This document shows positions 35,327-45,296 of a stretch of 64,000 bases of DNA, one piece after another. The translations under genes and the position numbers were made by a program. How positions within the stretch are numbered: the first letter of the stretch is position 1; the number at the start of each line of letters is the position of its first letter. The DNA lies in NCBI RefSeq assembly GCF_010389155.1, contig NC_057768.1:9918501-9982500 (forward strand), read 5' to 3'. Below the pieces are notes generated by a model. The model saw only the letters and a program-made list of their open reading frames with translations, did no database searches and was not told the DNA's origin. Origin of the DNA: Erigeron canadensis. Its lineage: Eukaryota; Streptophyta; Magnoliopsida; Asterales; Asteraceae.

Positions 35327-36394
35327 TCACTTACAAACAACCTTTGGAACCCATTTGATTTTCGGCCCAACGGTTTTTGGCTTGACAGTCCAGAGAAAAG
35401 TTTCATCGAGTCGACGAATAGAATATGCATTCCACGGAGGATGAAAACTCGGAATTGAATATGAGAAGAGTTTTCGTGGAAGCAGTGGTGAAACAAAGTC
35501 ATTCACTTTTTGCACTGGTTTTGGTGCAAGGTCAAACAACTTCGAAAACGAATATTTGAATGACTTTGACCTAGATGACTTGGGATTGTGAATAGGCTTC
35601 CATTTTGACTTTGTCAAATGAGATTTTGCTCGGGAGATAAACAGTGAATTATCTTCAAATGAAAGGAAAGATATACGAGTCTTGGTTCCATCAAAAATTG
35701 GTTTCGGAGAATACCTTCTATCCTTTTGCAAGGAATAGTTGGTGAATTGAGAAAATTTTCTTTCAAGGTGTTTTGGAATATTGACTTTTGGTTTGGATGG
35801 TGTTGGTTTCGGAGAGCTCTGGGGTTTCTCAATCTTTGGAACAGAAGATTCACTTGACTGTTTCAGAAGTTTTGCAAGCTCGTCTTCGAGAGATTGTATT
35901 TTTGAAACAAGAGTGGTATTTTCTGCAAGACTAGATTCCAAAGATGAGATGCTTTCTTTGAGCTTTGTCTCAGAATTTTTCAATTTATTTGTTAAACTCC
36001 GAACCTTTGAATACCAATGATCATTTTCCTTTTCAAGATATTCAATGCTTTCCAGACTAAGATCATTCGATAATTTGAGTTTGTCTAAATCTTCTGCGAG
36101 TTTGTCATTCTCTTTCTTGAAAAGATCATTTGATAATTTGATTTTGTCATTCTCTTCTTTAAGTTTGTCATTCTCAGTCTTGATCCCATGAAACTTGTTA
36201 AAAGCATAAAATTTTGTAGAATAAATCTTTACAGCACAAGGAAAAGTATGAGGTTGTACGGAAGTAGTTTGACAACATGTGCACACCCTATTTTTATGAC
36301 GGTACTGTTGATCCCAAGTAGGTTCTATTGTCATGTTCGAAAATAACTCTTTCAAAATGGGATCATCCGAGAAAATGTCAGAAGGAGTCGACAT
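35327..36394 (-). CDS. gag-like coiled-coil protein of element 2
   Basis: An intact 355-residue ORF starting MSTPSDIFSDDPILKELFSN. It has an N-terminal CTCCQTTS cysteine patch, then a long lysine/glutamate-rich heptad region (about residues 70-190, predicted coiled coil), a serine/proline/lysine linker, and a conserved C-terminal block (FTNYSLQKDRRYS, FLSFEDNS, LFDLAPKP, SFHPPW, SIRRLDET, KWVPKVVCK). The C-terminal block is shared with the broken ORF of element 1. The KWVPK tail resembles the gag end before protease in some Copia elements; that origin is inferred. No zinc knuckle or enzyme motif is present. Confidence 0.8.
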   Translation of the reverse strand: MSTPSDIFSDDPILKELFSNMTIEPTWDQQYRHKNRVCTCCQTTSVQPHTFPCAVKIYSTKFYAFNKFHGIKTENDKLKEENDKIKLSNDLFKKENDKLAEDLDKLKLSNDLSLESIEYLEKENDHWYSKVRSLTNKLKNSETKLKESISSLESSLAENTTLVSKIQSLEDELAKLLKQSSESSVPKIEKPQSSPKPTPSKPKVNIPKHLERKFSQFTNYSLQKDRRYSPKPIFDGTKTRISFLSFEDNSLFISRAKSHLTKSKWKPIHNPKSSRSKSFKYSFSKLFDLAPKPVQKVNDFVSPLLPRKLFSYSIPSFHPPWNAYSIRRLDETFLWTVKPKTVGPKIKWVPKVVCK

Positions 36395-37217
36395 TTTGAC
36401 TAAAATTCAGTCCAAATATTCAGCCTTAGTTTAAAAAAAAAAATCTAGGCCCAACAATTAATGTTATCTAGCCCAAAAATAATAACAAATGAACAATTTG
36501 TCAAATGACACAAATTCAGCCCAAACTAAAATTTTTGCCCAAAACTAGATTCAACATCAAAAAGAAATATGAATAAAATTCTCAAATAAAATAAAATAAA
36601 ACAAAATATGACTAACTTTGATCAGGAAGGTGATCACGTGAATACTTAAAAAGTAAAACAAGATGATTCAATTTATGGAGGCCAGCTAAGATGACAGCTC
36701 AATAATAAAAAAAATTGACGTGACTATGCAATAACAAAAAGATCACGCGTGTTCAGAGTATACAAAAACACGTTACACTTTATTTTATTGAAAACCTTTT
36801 GCCCACTTAGAATGTGATAGTTGTCACCCACTATCAAAGAAAAACGTGTTTTATGTTGTATTCGAGACACTTTACACGCTTTCTTTTATTAAAAACTCTT
36901 TTCCTCATTTCATTTTCTAGAATTCCATTCACCTCTTTCTCTCACACAATACAATCAATATAGATCTCTCTCACTCTTATATGAATACACGAATTCTTTA
37001 TATCTATCTGTTAATCTTTTTCTCTAAACAATCGACACAATAATTCACAACTTTCTTTTTGTATATTCTTGTTTCACAATGGCACAAAATAATAAAAGAC
37101 TCGAACAGCAGATTAAAAAGAACAAAAAGAACGACACTCAACAGCCAAGGTTCAAGATGATCGATGAAGGTAGGGGTTGCAAATGAATTGGTTTGATTTG
37201 GGTTTTGATGAAGTAAT

Positions 37218-37584
37218 GCCGGTTTTGGAACAAATGAACTAATGCCGGTTTTGGAAAAATGAAGAAGTAATACCGGTTTTCGAGATTTCAAACGGACAGA
37301 GTTTCGTTCTGTAAAATGAAGAATTAAAGAACTAATACCGGTTTTGGGGTAAACCAGGTATTATGATGTCAATAAGGTGAAAGCCGGTATTTGTATAGAT
37401 TAAAATGAAAGCCGATTTTTGTATGGTGAAAGTAAAGCCGGTATTTGAATGGGAAAGGTGAAAACCGGTAGGTATACTGGTATTTCAACTGAAATTCAAA
37501 GAAGAAAAGAAGTGAAAACCAGCAGGAATACCGGTATGAAAAACCGGTATTAAAACTACAAATCAAAGAAAATGGAAAACCGGT
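37218..37584 (-). repeat. RCCGGT palindrome array in element 2 leader
   Basis: Ten copies of ACCGGT or GCCGGT start at 37218, 37244, 37272, 37337, 37383, 37437, 37464, 37530, 37543 and 37579. The first four read NCCGGTTTT and the later ones mostly AAACCGGTATT or AAGCCGGTATT, so the two halves of the array are roughly inverted. ACCGGT is self-complementary. Confidence 0.8.
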
Positions 37585-37687
37585 ATTTGAGTGTAGCAGT
37601 TGAAGGAAAGAAGCAGAAAACGGCGGCCGGAAAAACTCGCTGGAAATATGAAATTAAACACGAAAACAGGTTGGATGTGGCGCCATG

Positions 37688-37702
37688 GTCTCTGATGCCA
37701 AT
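37688..37702 (-). other. primer-binding site of element 2
   Basis: Directly after the 5' LTR on the minus strand, ATTGGCATCAGAGACC matches the initiator-methionine tRNA complement TGGTATCAGAGCC with one substitution and one insertion. Confidence 0.8.
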
Positions 37703-37944
37703 TGTTATTTAAATATTTGTTCTTGATTGATGCAATTGTGAATTCGGATTAATGTGTGTAATGTGTGTTTTTGTGTGTTTTGGGAGAAAACCGGTAAATG
37801 TATATATTAGATTTTGTTATATGTAAGCCTCACTTACAAATGGGATTGGAAGGGGGTATATATAAATTGATCCTATTTTTTATTAATACCCCTTCCATAT
37901 CTTGGTAATTATAATTAAACACCACTTAAAATATAAAGCTAACA
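37703..37944 (-). repeat. 5' LTR of element 2
   Basis: 242 bp, the same length as the 3' LTR with seven substitutions by eye, followed at 37945 by TSD ATTTG. Confidence 0.95.
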
Positions 37945-37967
37945 ATTTGTCTTATGATTTTTTGTAG

Positions 37968-38935
37968 GATGCTTCTGGAACCGACAAGAGGAAGCAAATC
38001 GAGGAGGGCTAAGGAAGCGGGTCAGCCCAGAAACAAGCCAAAGCTTCTCGGGAGGCAGTAGAAGCGCCAACACTCAAGTGTTGGCCAGGGCAGTTGAATG
38101 AGAAGCATACGTGGTTGGAATTTAGCAGGGTTAAACAACCCCATTAGAACAACTTTCTCAATGAGTTGTTCTCCATCCACAAGGAGGTGGTCTGTCCACC
38201 TAGATATCTTGCTCCCACTGCCGCCCAGCATTTCGGCATTCAAGCCGACATTAATGGGTGGTTTAGGATAGAGGCTTAGGTTGGGGATAGGTTGGTTGTG
38301 AGTGATATGTGGCAGAATGTATTCAACAACCGGGAGCCTGTGTATAGGGAGTTGTGTTTGGAGTTCTATTCAACTCTAAAGGTGACGAAGGAGTTGAATA
38401 AGGTGAAGGATATATTTGAGGAGCGCTATGTGGCCTTCTACTGTGGGGGTGTTGCAAGGAAGATATCTATTGCCCAGTTTGGCTATTATACTGGGATGTA
38501 CACTCTGGACCAGTTGAAGAGCAGCGAGTTTCGGGGTTTGTTGAGATAGGGCCTATATGTTAAGCAGGCCTTTGATGGCGAGTCCATTCCTCAGTACTGG
38601 ACTCGGATTACTGGTGGTGAAGCTTGATCGTCTAGGGGTCAGGCAGTGTTTCTAAGATCAGAAGTGTGCGATTAAGGATGCTTCATCGCATGATTGTAAC
38701 GTTTCTGGTACAGCGGTCCACTCACTGGGACAAGGCGTACCAGACTGATCTTTGGTTGATGAAGTTGTTTGCTGAGGGGGCGCCTAGGAGGTTTTCTTTG
38801 GCCCCCATTGTTGTGATGGATAGGATGTGGAACCACTCCGACTCGGAGCTAGTTTTGGGGCACTTTGTTACTATGATCTATCGGCGCATGGGCATTTTTG
38901 CCAACTCGGCCTCAGTCAAAGTCTCCTGAAAGATA
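37968..38935 (+). pseudogene. ATHILA-type ORF (env-position protein) of the Athila element
   Basis: The segment follows a TTTTTTGTAG acceptor. It encodes, across at least two frames and several stops, sequence typical of the ATHILA ORF family: NNREPVYRELCLEFYSTL, YVAFYCGGVARKISIAQFGYYTGMYT, then THWDKAYQTDLW and MDRMWNHSDSELVLGHFVTMIYRRMG. The family sits in the envelope position of Athila elements but its function is unknown. Stops near 38001, 38276 and 38547 and a frame change before 38666 make it non-functional. Confidence 0.7.
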
Positions 38936-40290
38936 GGGGGCGAAAGATGTGCGTGTTTGAGGTATTTCTAAGCCATTTCCGGGTTCTTTTCTTGATAAGA
39001 GTATACCGGTGATGTGTTGATTCTAGAACTTGGCCTGGTGATCGTGACGAGTACATTGGATGACGAATTGGCATTTTAGGTTTGACCTATACTTTTTCCT
39101 TCCTTCTTTTCAATTTTCTCTTGTATATCCATACCCTTATACAACCTTATACACATATACATACAATTTTTCACTTTTCTTTGTACATTTACACACTTAC
39201 ACATCTTTGTAACTTAACAACTCCATTGTAAATTCCCATTTATACTTGTAAACTATACCTTACTATACCGATAGTCTAATGGGGGATCATTGATTGTCAT
39301 TGGTTTGTTTGGGTAATTTGGGAGAGCTTCAATGAATTGTCTAGAAGGTTATATTTGTCTATAAGGATATGTCATTTGGTCGAGTTATTGAAGATATCTT
39401 GGATTGTTTAAACAAAGAATGTGAAGTAATTAGACATAATTCATCATTGTAAGAGGGTGCTTGCGAGTAGAGTAAAAGTAGTTCAAAAAGAATAAAAAGA
39501 GAGAAAAATCAAAAAACAGAAAAAATAAAAAAGGGAGAAAAAGAACTTGGGCTACTAGTAAGTATTTCTAGAATTTTTATATGTTTAGAAGATTTGTTGT
39601 ATATTTATATGGAAGACTTAGTGGATTAAAGTTGTTTGAAGTTGATACACCACAATGGTGTCGGGTTTTGCTTGGCTAATTTGGAGTTGTGTTCGCGGGA
39701 TGGCAGCTTTGGGTTGGTGGTTTGTTGGCAATCAATGGTATGGGTTTATATTAGATTATTTTGTACACTTAACATATACATTATATCCTTTTTCATTTTT
39801 TCACAATTATCATCAACCTTCATCCCTCAATTCAATTTTACATATTCATATACATAGCCTTAGTTTAACTATACACTCATCCTTAATGCCTATTTTGTCA
39901 ATGTACTTGATCCTTGCGCCTTAATGGTGGAGTGACGATCCTGGTTCAAGCCTATGGTAAAAGAGTATACATCACAACTGAGCTATGAGTGATTCTTCAT
40001 ATATTCAACCCGAAAGTGAGTTTATTGGAGTAGAATGATATTGATAGGATCGTTTGTTTTCATTTATGCTTAGTTGATTATCGTGGCTTGCGGATTGTTC
40101 AGGTATTGTCAAACATTTCGACTTTTCATTTAAGATTAAAACTGCTTCACCCATTTTCTGTCATTTGACATGCTTGGTGTTGCTTCTTTTTGATACTTGT
40201 CATTTGTTTGATAGTTTGGTTGTCAAGGATTACTTTTTCTTAAATTCTAGATTTGCTTGAGGACAAGCAATGCTCAAGTGTGGGGGGATT
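38936..40290 (+). other. 3' non-coding region of the Athila element
   Basis: No supported ORF; the small ORFs at 39636-39924 are in a T-rich stretch. The region ends with a purine-rich tract GTGTGGGGGGATT at 40278-40290, the polypurine tract next to the 3' LTR. Confidence 0.7.
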
Positions 40291-40556
40291 TGATGTGACT
40301 AATTTATACCCATTACCCACATCGTTATTGGCCATTTTAATATATGTTTTTAGTCGTTTTTGTATGCATCTGGCGCGTTTATGGTGTTTGTTAGTGTTTA
40401 CAGGCTCTAAACAGGTTACGCGTCCATTTGGTACATTTTCGGGTGATTATTGGCCAGGAAGTACGTTATGTTGATAAGAGTTGATTTGAATGGACGAGAC
40501 GGCAGAGCTTAGCAAGTAATAGAGACCGAAACAAGTTGGTTCTATACAAGCTCTTG

Positions 40557-40820
40557 ATTGCGCCGCAGTGGGGATGCACAAGCCCACTGCGCCGCAGTCC
40601 TGATCCACGGAACATAATGGACAAACCCCCACTGCACCGCAGTGGGGATGGCAATAGAAGGACTTCGCCGCAGTCAAGTAAAGAAGAGAAGAGGTCGTGG
40701 ATTCGTACTGCGCCGCAGTGGTGGTCACACAAGCCACTGCGCCGCAGTCAGCCGAAGTCAAGTCGACCAATACCCCACTGCGCCGCAGTGAGGGAAGGCA
40801 AAACCCCACTGCGCCGCAGT
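40557..40820 (+). repeat. ACTGCGCCGCAGT palindrome cluster, 3' LTR
   Basis: Eight copies start at 40557, 40586, 40631, 40662, 40707, 40736, 40777 and 40808, in the same spacing as in the 5' LTR. The last copy ends 53 bp upstream of the TATA box at 40874, so the array occupies the promoter-proximal part of U3. Confidence 0.95.
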
Positions 40821-40873
40821 GGGTGCACGGGAGAACTGACCTTGCCTTGTTTCTGCATCAGATTTTTGAGGGC

Positions 40874-40880
40874 TATAAAT
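40874..40880 (+). promoter_or_regulatory. TATA box of the Athila 3' LTR
   Basis: GGCTATAAATAGAAAACCC is a strong plant TATA context. The 5' LTR lacks TAAATAGAAAA at this position, so only the 3' LTR keeps the core promoter. Confidence 0.8.
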
Positions 40881-41936
40881 AGAAAACCCTAGGTCAAAAA
40901 TCAGGGATCCAAAATCCTTTCTAGGAGCTGCTCTATCAGGATTCTTCCTTTTCCAATCAAGTGAAACACTTAGGCGGACTCATCGAAGATATTACGGGCA
41001 CCCATCTAGATCGTATCTACTTATTGTCTAGCATTTTATTTTCTTCAAACAATTGGTACATCATGTTTCTCTTCTATTTTATTAATTATTGTGAATTGAT
41101 CATGAGTGGCTAACTGTTTAATCACCCACCTTGATGAAACTAGACGGATAATGTGATTGCAATATTTTTAATTCAAAAGGGTTTATTTAACTATCGTTGT
41201 TCTGAGATCTTGATGATATTAATTCTTTTCATTAATTAATTTCGATATTGGTTGCATATGATTCTTCATTGGTGGTACCAGTTGAATGTGTATGTGATTT
41301 TAAAACGGTTACTTGTCTATAAGTAATTATCACTAGTTCATGGTATGATAGTGAATATCATTTTAAGAAAAGATTAATTTTGTCAACGTGATTGATATCG
41401 GTTGGTGGTACCACGTTATTGTCACATGGGTTCAACTGATAATTTGATAGTCAATAAAACTGATTGTTAGAAGAATTGTCTTGGTTTTGGTGGTACCGGC
41501 TTGGGTAATTCGACTAGTAGTTAGGTGATTCGATAATTTGTTCACGGTTGGTGGTACCACGTGAGTAGCTTAATCTTGTCACGATTATCTTTTAAACTCT
41601 AGAGAATTTGTTCTTCATCATATGCAATCACATTTGAAGTCAAGGGAAGTGAAGGTGGATGACTTTTAATTATACTGTCTGAACTGTTCTTTTAAATTTA
41701 TGCAAACATTTTGTAAAACCAATTTATTTAATTGTCAAAATGGAATTTCGAACCAACACCCGTTTTCCAAATCATTTTACAAGCAACTAATCATTTCACA
41801 GTCCCTGAGAACGAACTCAAACTTACCTTTCAACTATATTACAAACGATCGGGTCCACTGACCGTGAGTGCGTAGTAGTGAGTTTTTGGATAGTTTTAGT
41901 TTATAAACTTAAAGCTCGATTTTGCACATCAGTTAG

Positions 41937-43732
41937 ACTTTGGAAAATTCATGACATGACAATTCTAATTAATCAAATTTAAATTTTAAGACTTTCAATA
42001 TAGGTCACCGGTTGTAGAAGGAACCAAACATTGTTACCTTTAATTTTGTTTGTATGTTGAACTTGTAATACTTCATGTATTGCGTGGAAATACGAACCAC
42101 TAAAATTGTTTTGTACTACTCAGAACTCAAAAGATCATAAAAAGTAATTTACAAAATCATAATCTATTACAAAAAATATATAATTATTTAAAAACTGAAT
42201 AGATATCAACTATATCTATAGTTAGATGCTTCTATTAGTACACAAATTTTTATTATAATTAATGAAAAATACACATCTAAAAGTTAATTAGTATAATTTA
42301 AAAATGTAAGGCTCGCGACGACTTCGAGCAAAAAAAAATGGTATTTATAAGTTCGCTTGAGAGTAATCAAATGAATATTAAATGTAAATGTACACCTTAG
42401 AAATTGCTATGATGCTTTGATGTTTTATATAAGGTTAGTTTTGTTTTATTAGCTTTTCTTTATTTATGTAACTATATAAGCATTAAACTACGTGAAAGAT
42501 TATAAAAAAAGACTAATATATTTACACGACTTAAGAGAAGGTAAATCTATATTTAGTGTTTAATTATAATCCGCTAAACAAATATGGTTATCTTGAATTT
42601 TAAACTATCACTTGATACAATAAATTTAAGTTTTAGTATAAAAACATGAAATCATGAAATTTTATGTTTTTTTTTCTCTATATAGAGACATATCTAAACT
42701 TTGATTGTAAATGCAATAGTTTTCACTGAAACTATGTTTATTTGTAAGCAAGATACTAGTTCACATTTTTTTGCATCACGATACTAATTAATTTATTGTC
42801 AATATCTTTTGTTTATGTATTCAATTAACATTATTATAGAATGATAACATGTCATTAATTAAATATGATATCTCGCGTATTACGCGGGATAATAATAATA
42901 ATAATTTCTCTGTTAGTCCAGTCCAACGAACCGGCCCTAGTGAAAACCGGAGCCTAGAAGATTTGTCTGATATAATCCGAAGCCCATTGACCAGTGTATA
43001 GTTGATGTCACTGGAACGTCACTTCAGTTGAGATCTACCAGTGAAACTGAATACATTCCAATTGAATTCGAAGATAGAGATTGGAAGAAAGAAAACATTC
43101 TCTACGACACAACCCAATGAATGTTTTACCCATATCAAGACTCGAGTATCCATCAGTATAAAGTACTTACAAATTTTTACATTTATTACGAGTAAGATTT
43201 TTACCATTTTTTTTATTCGGACAATATCTTTTGTTTATATGTGTGTGTAAAGGCAAGACGTGTCACTTTCTATGTGACTTTATTCTTTACTTTAAACAAG
43301 CATGTTAAGCAATTAAATGCACATCCTTAAATACTCACAACCATATTTGTAAGGCTAAAGTATCAACCTAATACTTTATTTTACCTATAATTAGAAGTCC
43401 ACGCACAGCCAAAAATTTATCTTTGCAACTCTAAGACTTTGTTCTCTTGATGAACTTGGGCAATATTATCTTAATCAAAAAAATGAACACCTAATAACTT
43501 TAATTGTTCGGATTGTAAAAGAGAATTTTCAAGTATTAGATTACTAGTATTTCATAGGTTGTTAGGATATTTACATTGACTAGTATTTTTCTTGAATCTG
43601 CAACAACCTTGTATTTTATTTAACATTAATAAATTAAAATACAGTTGAAAATTTACACAGTGTCTCACCAATTTACTTTAATTATTTACATTATTGTATA
43701 AGTAATCTGACAAGTGACCTGGTATACTGTTC
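41937..43732. other. intergenic AT-rich sequence
   Basis: No gene was found. A Helitron-like hairpin (CTCGCGTATTACGCGGG) followed by an AAT run lies at about 42872-42904. The 43019-43250 ORFs on both strands are not recognisable proteins. Confidence 0.4.
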
Positions 43733-43828
43733 ACTAAGCTGGCAACAATCGAGCTCTAGTGGACTTATTGTAAATAACTTACTAAGCTGGCAACAATCGA
43801 GCTCTAGTGAACTTATTGTAAATAACTT
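43733..43828. repeat. 48-bp tandem duplication
   Basis: ACTAAGCTGGCAACAATCG starts at 43733 and 43781, and the 48-bp units are nearly identical (one G/A difference seen). Each contains a GAGCTC site. Confidence 0.9.
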
Positions 43829-43890
43829 ACTATCAACATAGAGGTGTATTCAGGATTACCATCAAGTTCGAACTTACTCTATCTAATAAT

Positions 43891-44261
43891 CAAGGTTGGG
43901 GAACTCGTGACTCGGACTCGACTCGGCGAGAAGGGGGGGGGGAGTCAGGAGTTTTTGGAGAATTGGACCCGACTCGGGGATAACTCGGATTAGAATTTTA
44001 TATAGAAACATAAGCATTTTTGAAATTATATGTAATAAAACTTTGAAAACATATTCCAAACTTCAAATTTAATCATAATTGTTTAAGAAAATTAACATAA
44101 TAATTCAAATTTGAAAAATAAATGTTAGATTAGTTGATAAGTTCAAACTTCATCATCATCTGTCCCGTATCATAGTTGGAAAACTCGTGACTCGGACTCG
44201 ACTCGACGATGTGGGGAGTCAGGAGTTTATTTTTAAAACTCGGGGGAGTTTTACAACCTTG
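43891..44261. mobile_element. hAT-type MITE
   Basis: The left end CAAGGTTGGGGAACTCGTG and the reverse complement of the right end (CAAGGTTGTAAAACTCCC) form terminal inverted repeats. The 8-bp flanks CTAATAAT and CTAATACC agree at six positions, as expected for a decayed hAT target duplication. A GACTCGGACTCGACTCG block occurs near both ends. Non-coding. Confidence 0.7.
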
Positions 44262-44353
44262 CTAATACCTAAAAAAGGATAGATCGGGTGCCAAGTGTAT
44301 CTCCAACATCCTTTTTTAGCTATATGATAGACTATTATTGGTATTATTTATTA

Positions 44354-44354
44354 C

Positions 44355-44423
<69 letters not shown>
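44354..44423. repeat. (ATT)n microsatellite
   Basis: About 23 consecutive TTA units. Confidence 0.95.
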
Positions 44424-44425
<2 letters not shown>

Positions 44426-44929
44426 AAAATAATAATATTGTTAATTTCATGAATTAAAAATCAAAATTGCCACGTCAGCCGGTTACCCAAAATTGTGCTA
44501 TCTGTGTGAATATATTAAATATTGTTTCCAAAAAAGGTAAATTTTAAAGTACTTTTCTTATTCCGTGAATTCGACCAAAGTTCAAGTCTATTTTCTTCAC
44601 TTTTCATAGAAAAAAAATGATGACTTACAAAGAAATGCTTATAAACAATGTATAAAAAATGGAGATGATATATCGAATAATTTTAAATATGAGAAGTGTA
44701 ATCCCCATAAATAGTCTTATAATCTTCATAAAACTTTTAAATTTGACAAGTGTAATCCAATAATTTTTTTTGTTTATCACATCCTTTGATATTACCAAGT
44801 GACATAATTCATAGTTAGGAGGAATTTTAAGAGGATTGTTTACGAAGATTTATCATTTTCCTTCAAAGATATGTGAACCGAGATAATGAATAAAGAAAAA
44901 GGAAAAATATTTGTATTGATTTATATATC
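44424..44929. other. intergenic sequence with MITE remnant
   Basis: About 44700-44865 resembles the MITE at 14020-14200 (shared AAGTGTAATCC and GATTTATCATTTTCC). No coding sequence was seen. Confidence 0.35.
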
Positions 44930-45240
44930 ATATGTTTTTGTAGCACTAGAGAGATACTTGTGCAATGTTGCGGTCGTGGTGAGTGGTGGTGGTGCCAGTG
45001 GCGGCTGCTGGTGGCGGTGGTAGCGGTGGGGTAGCAATTTGGTTATCAATGTACGTAAAATTTATTATTGGGGTAGTGTAGTTATTTTTAAATGCCAAGG
45101 AACATATCTTATAAATAATTCTTTTAAGGACATTATAGGTATATTATGTAGAGATATTTAAGTTAGTGAGTAAAGAAGAAGGGTAGATTATTTATGTTAA
45201 AGACTGAAAGTTGAAAATAAGATATGGGTGGTTTGTTTTA
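44930..45240. mobile_element. Helitron-like copy with GGY-rich module
   Basis: The segment holds CTTGTGCAATGTTGCGGTCG, then a GGTGGTGGTGCCAGTGGCGG tract, then CATTATAGGTATATTATG and AGTGAGTAAAGAAGAAGG. The last two motifs recur at about 52980-53030 and, partly, at about 62703-62760. Boundaries are approximate. Confidence 0.45.
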
Positions 45241-45296
45241 TAAGGGAATAAAGATAACGATTATTAGTAAATCTATACGATCTATACCGGAGTATA

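Larger units (their letters stand above)
36395..37702 (-). other. 5' leader of element 2
   Basis: About 1.3 kb between the 5' LTR and the ATG without coding potential. The 5' part (37218-37584) is an RCCGGT repeat array, listed separately; the rest is A-rich on the plus strand. Confidence 0.7.
34275..37944 (-). mobile_element. LTR retrotransposon element 2 (non-autonomous, gag-only), nested in Athila
   Basis: 3670 bp with 242-bp LTRs and a perfect target duplication ATTTG (34270-34274; 37945-37949). Read on the minus strand it has a 5' LTR (37944-37703), a primer site, a leader with RCCGGT repeats, one intact 355-codon ORF, a polypurine tract and a 3' LTR. There is no pol. The LTRs differ at seven sites by eye (97.1%). 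LTR landmarks and the ORF are related to element 1, so both belong to one family. It interrupts the intron of the Athila ATHILA ORF. Confidence 0.95.
25640..41931 (+). mobile_element. Athila-like Ty3/gypsy LTR retrotransposon
   Basis: A complete but broken element: 5' LTR 25640-27268, 3' LTR 40291-41931, TG..CA ends, and target duplication GTTAG on both sides (25635-25639; 41932-41936). The span is 16.3 kb, of which 3.7 kb is nested element 2, so the element itself is about 12.6 kb. A tRNA-Asp-type primer site, gag-protease-RT-RNase H-integrase order without a chromodomain, a long post-pol region and an ATHILA-type ORF place it in the Athila lineage. Disabling lesions include an in-frame stop in gag, a frameshift after gag, a deletion in RT, two stops in integrase and a decayed ATHILA ORF. 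LTR identity is about 97% by hand count. Confidence 0.95.
40291..41931 (+). repeat. 3' LTR of the Athila element (intact promoter)
   Basis: 1641 bp, TGATG..CACATCA, followed by TSD GTTAG. It keeps the TATA box that the 5' LTR lost and a better-preserved palindrome cluster. Confidence 0.95.

Noticed and set aside
35327..36394. Intact ORF of element 2 as a host structural gene
   Set aside because: It lies between LTRs with primer site and polypurine tract and is shared with element 1, so it is element-encoded.
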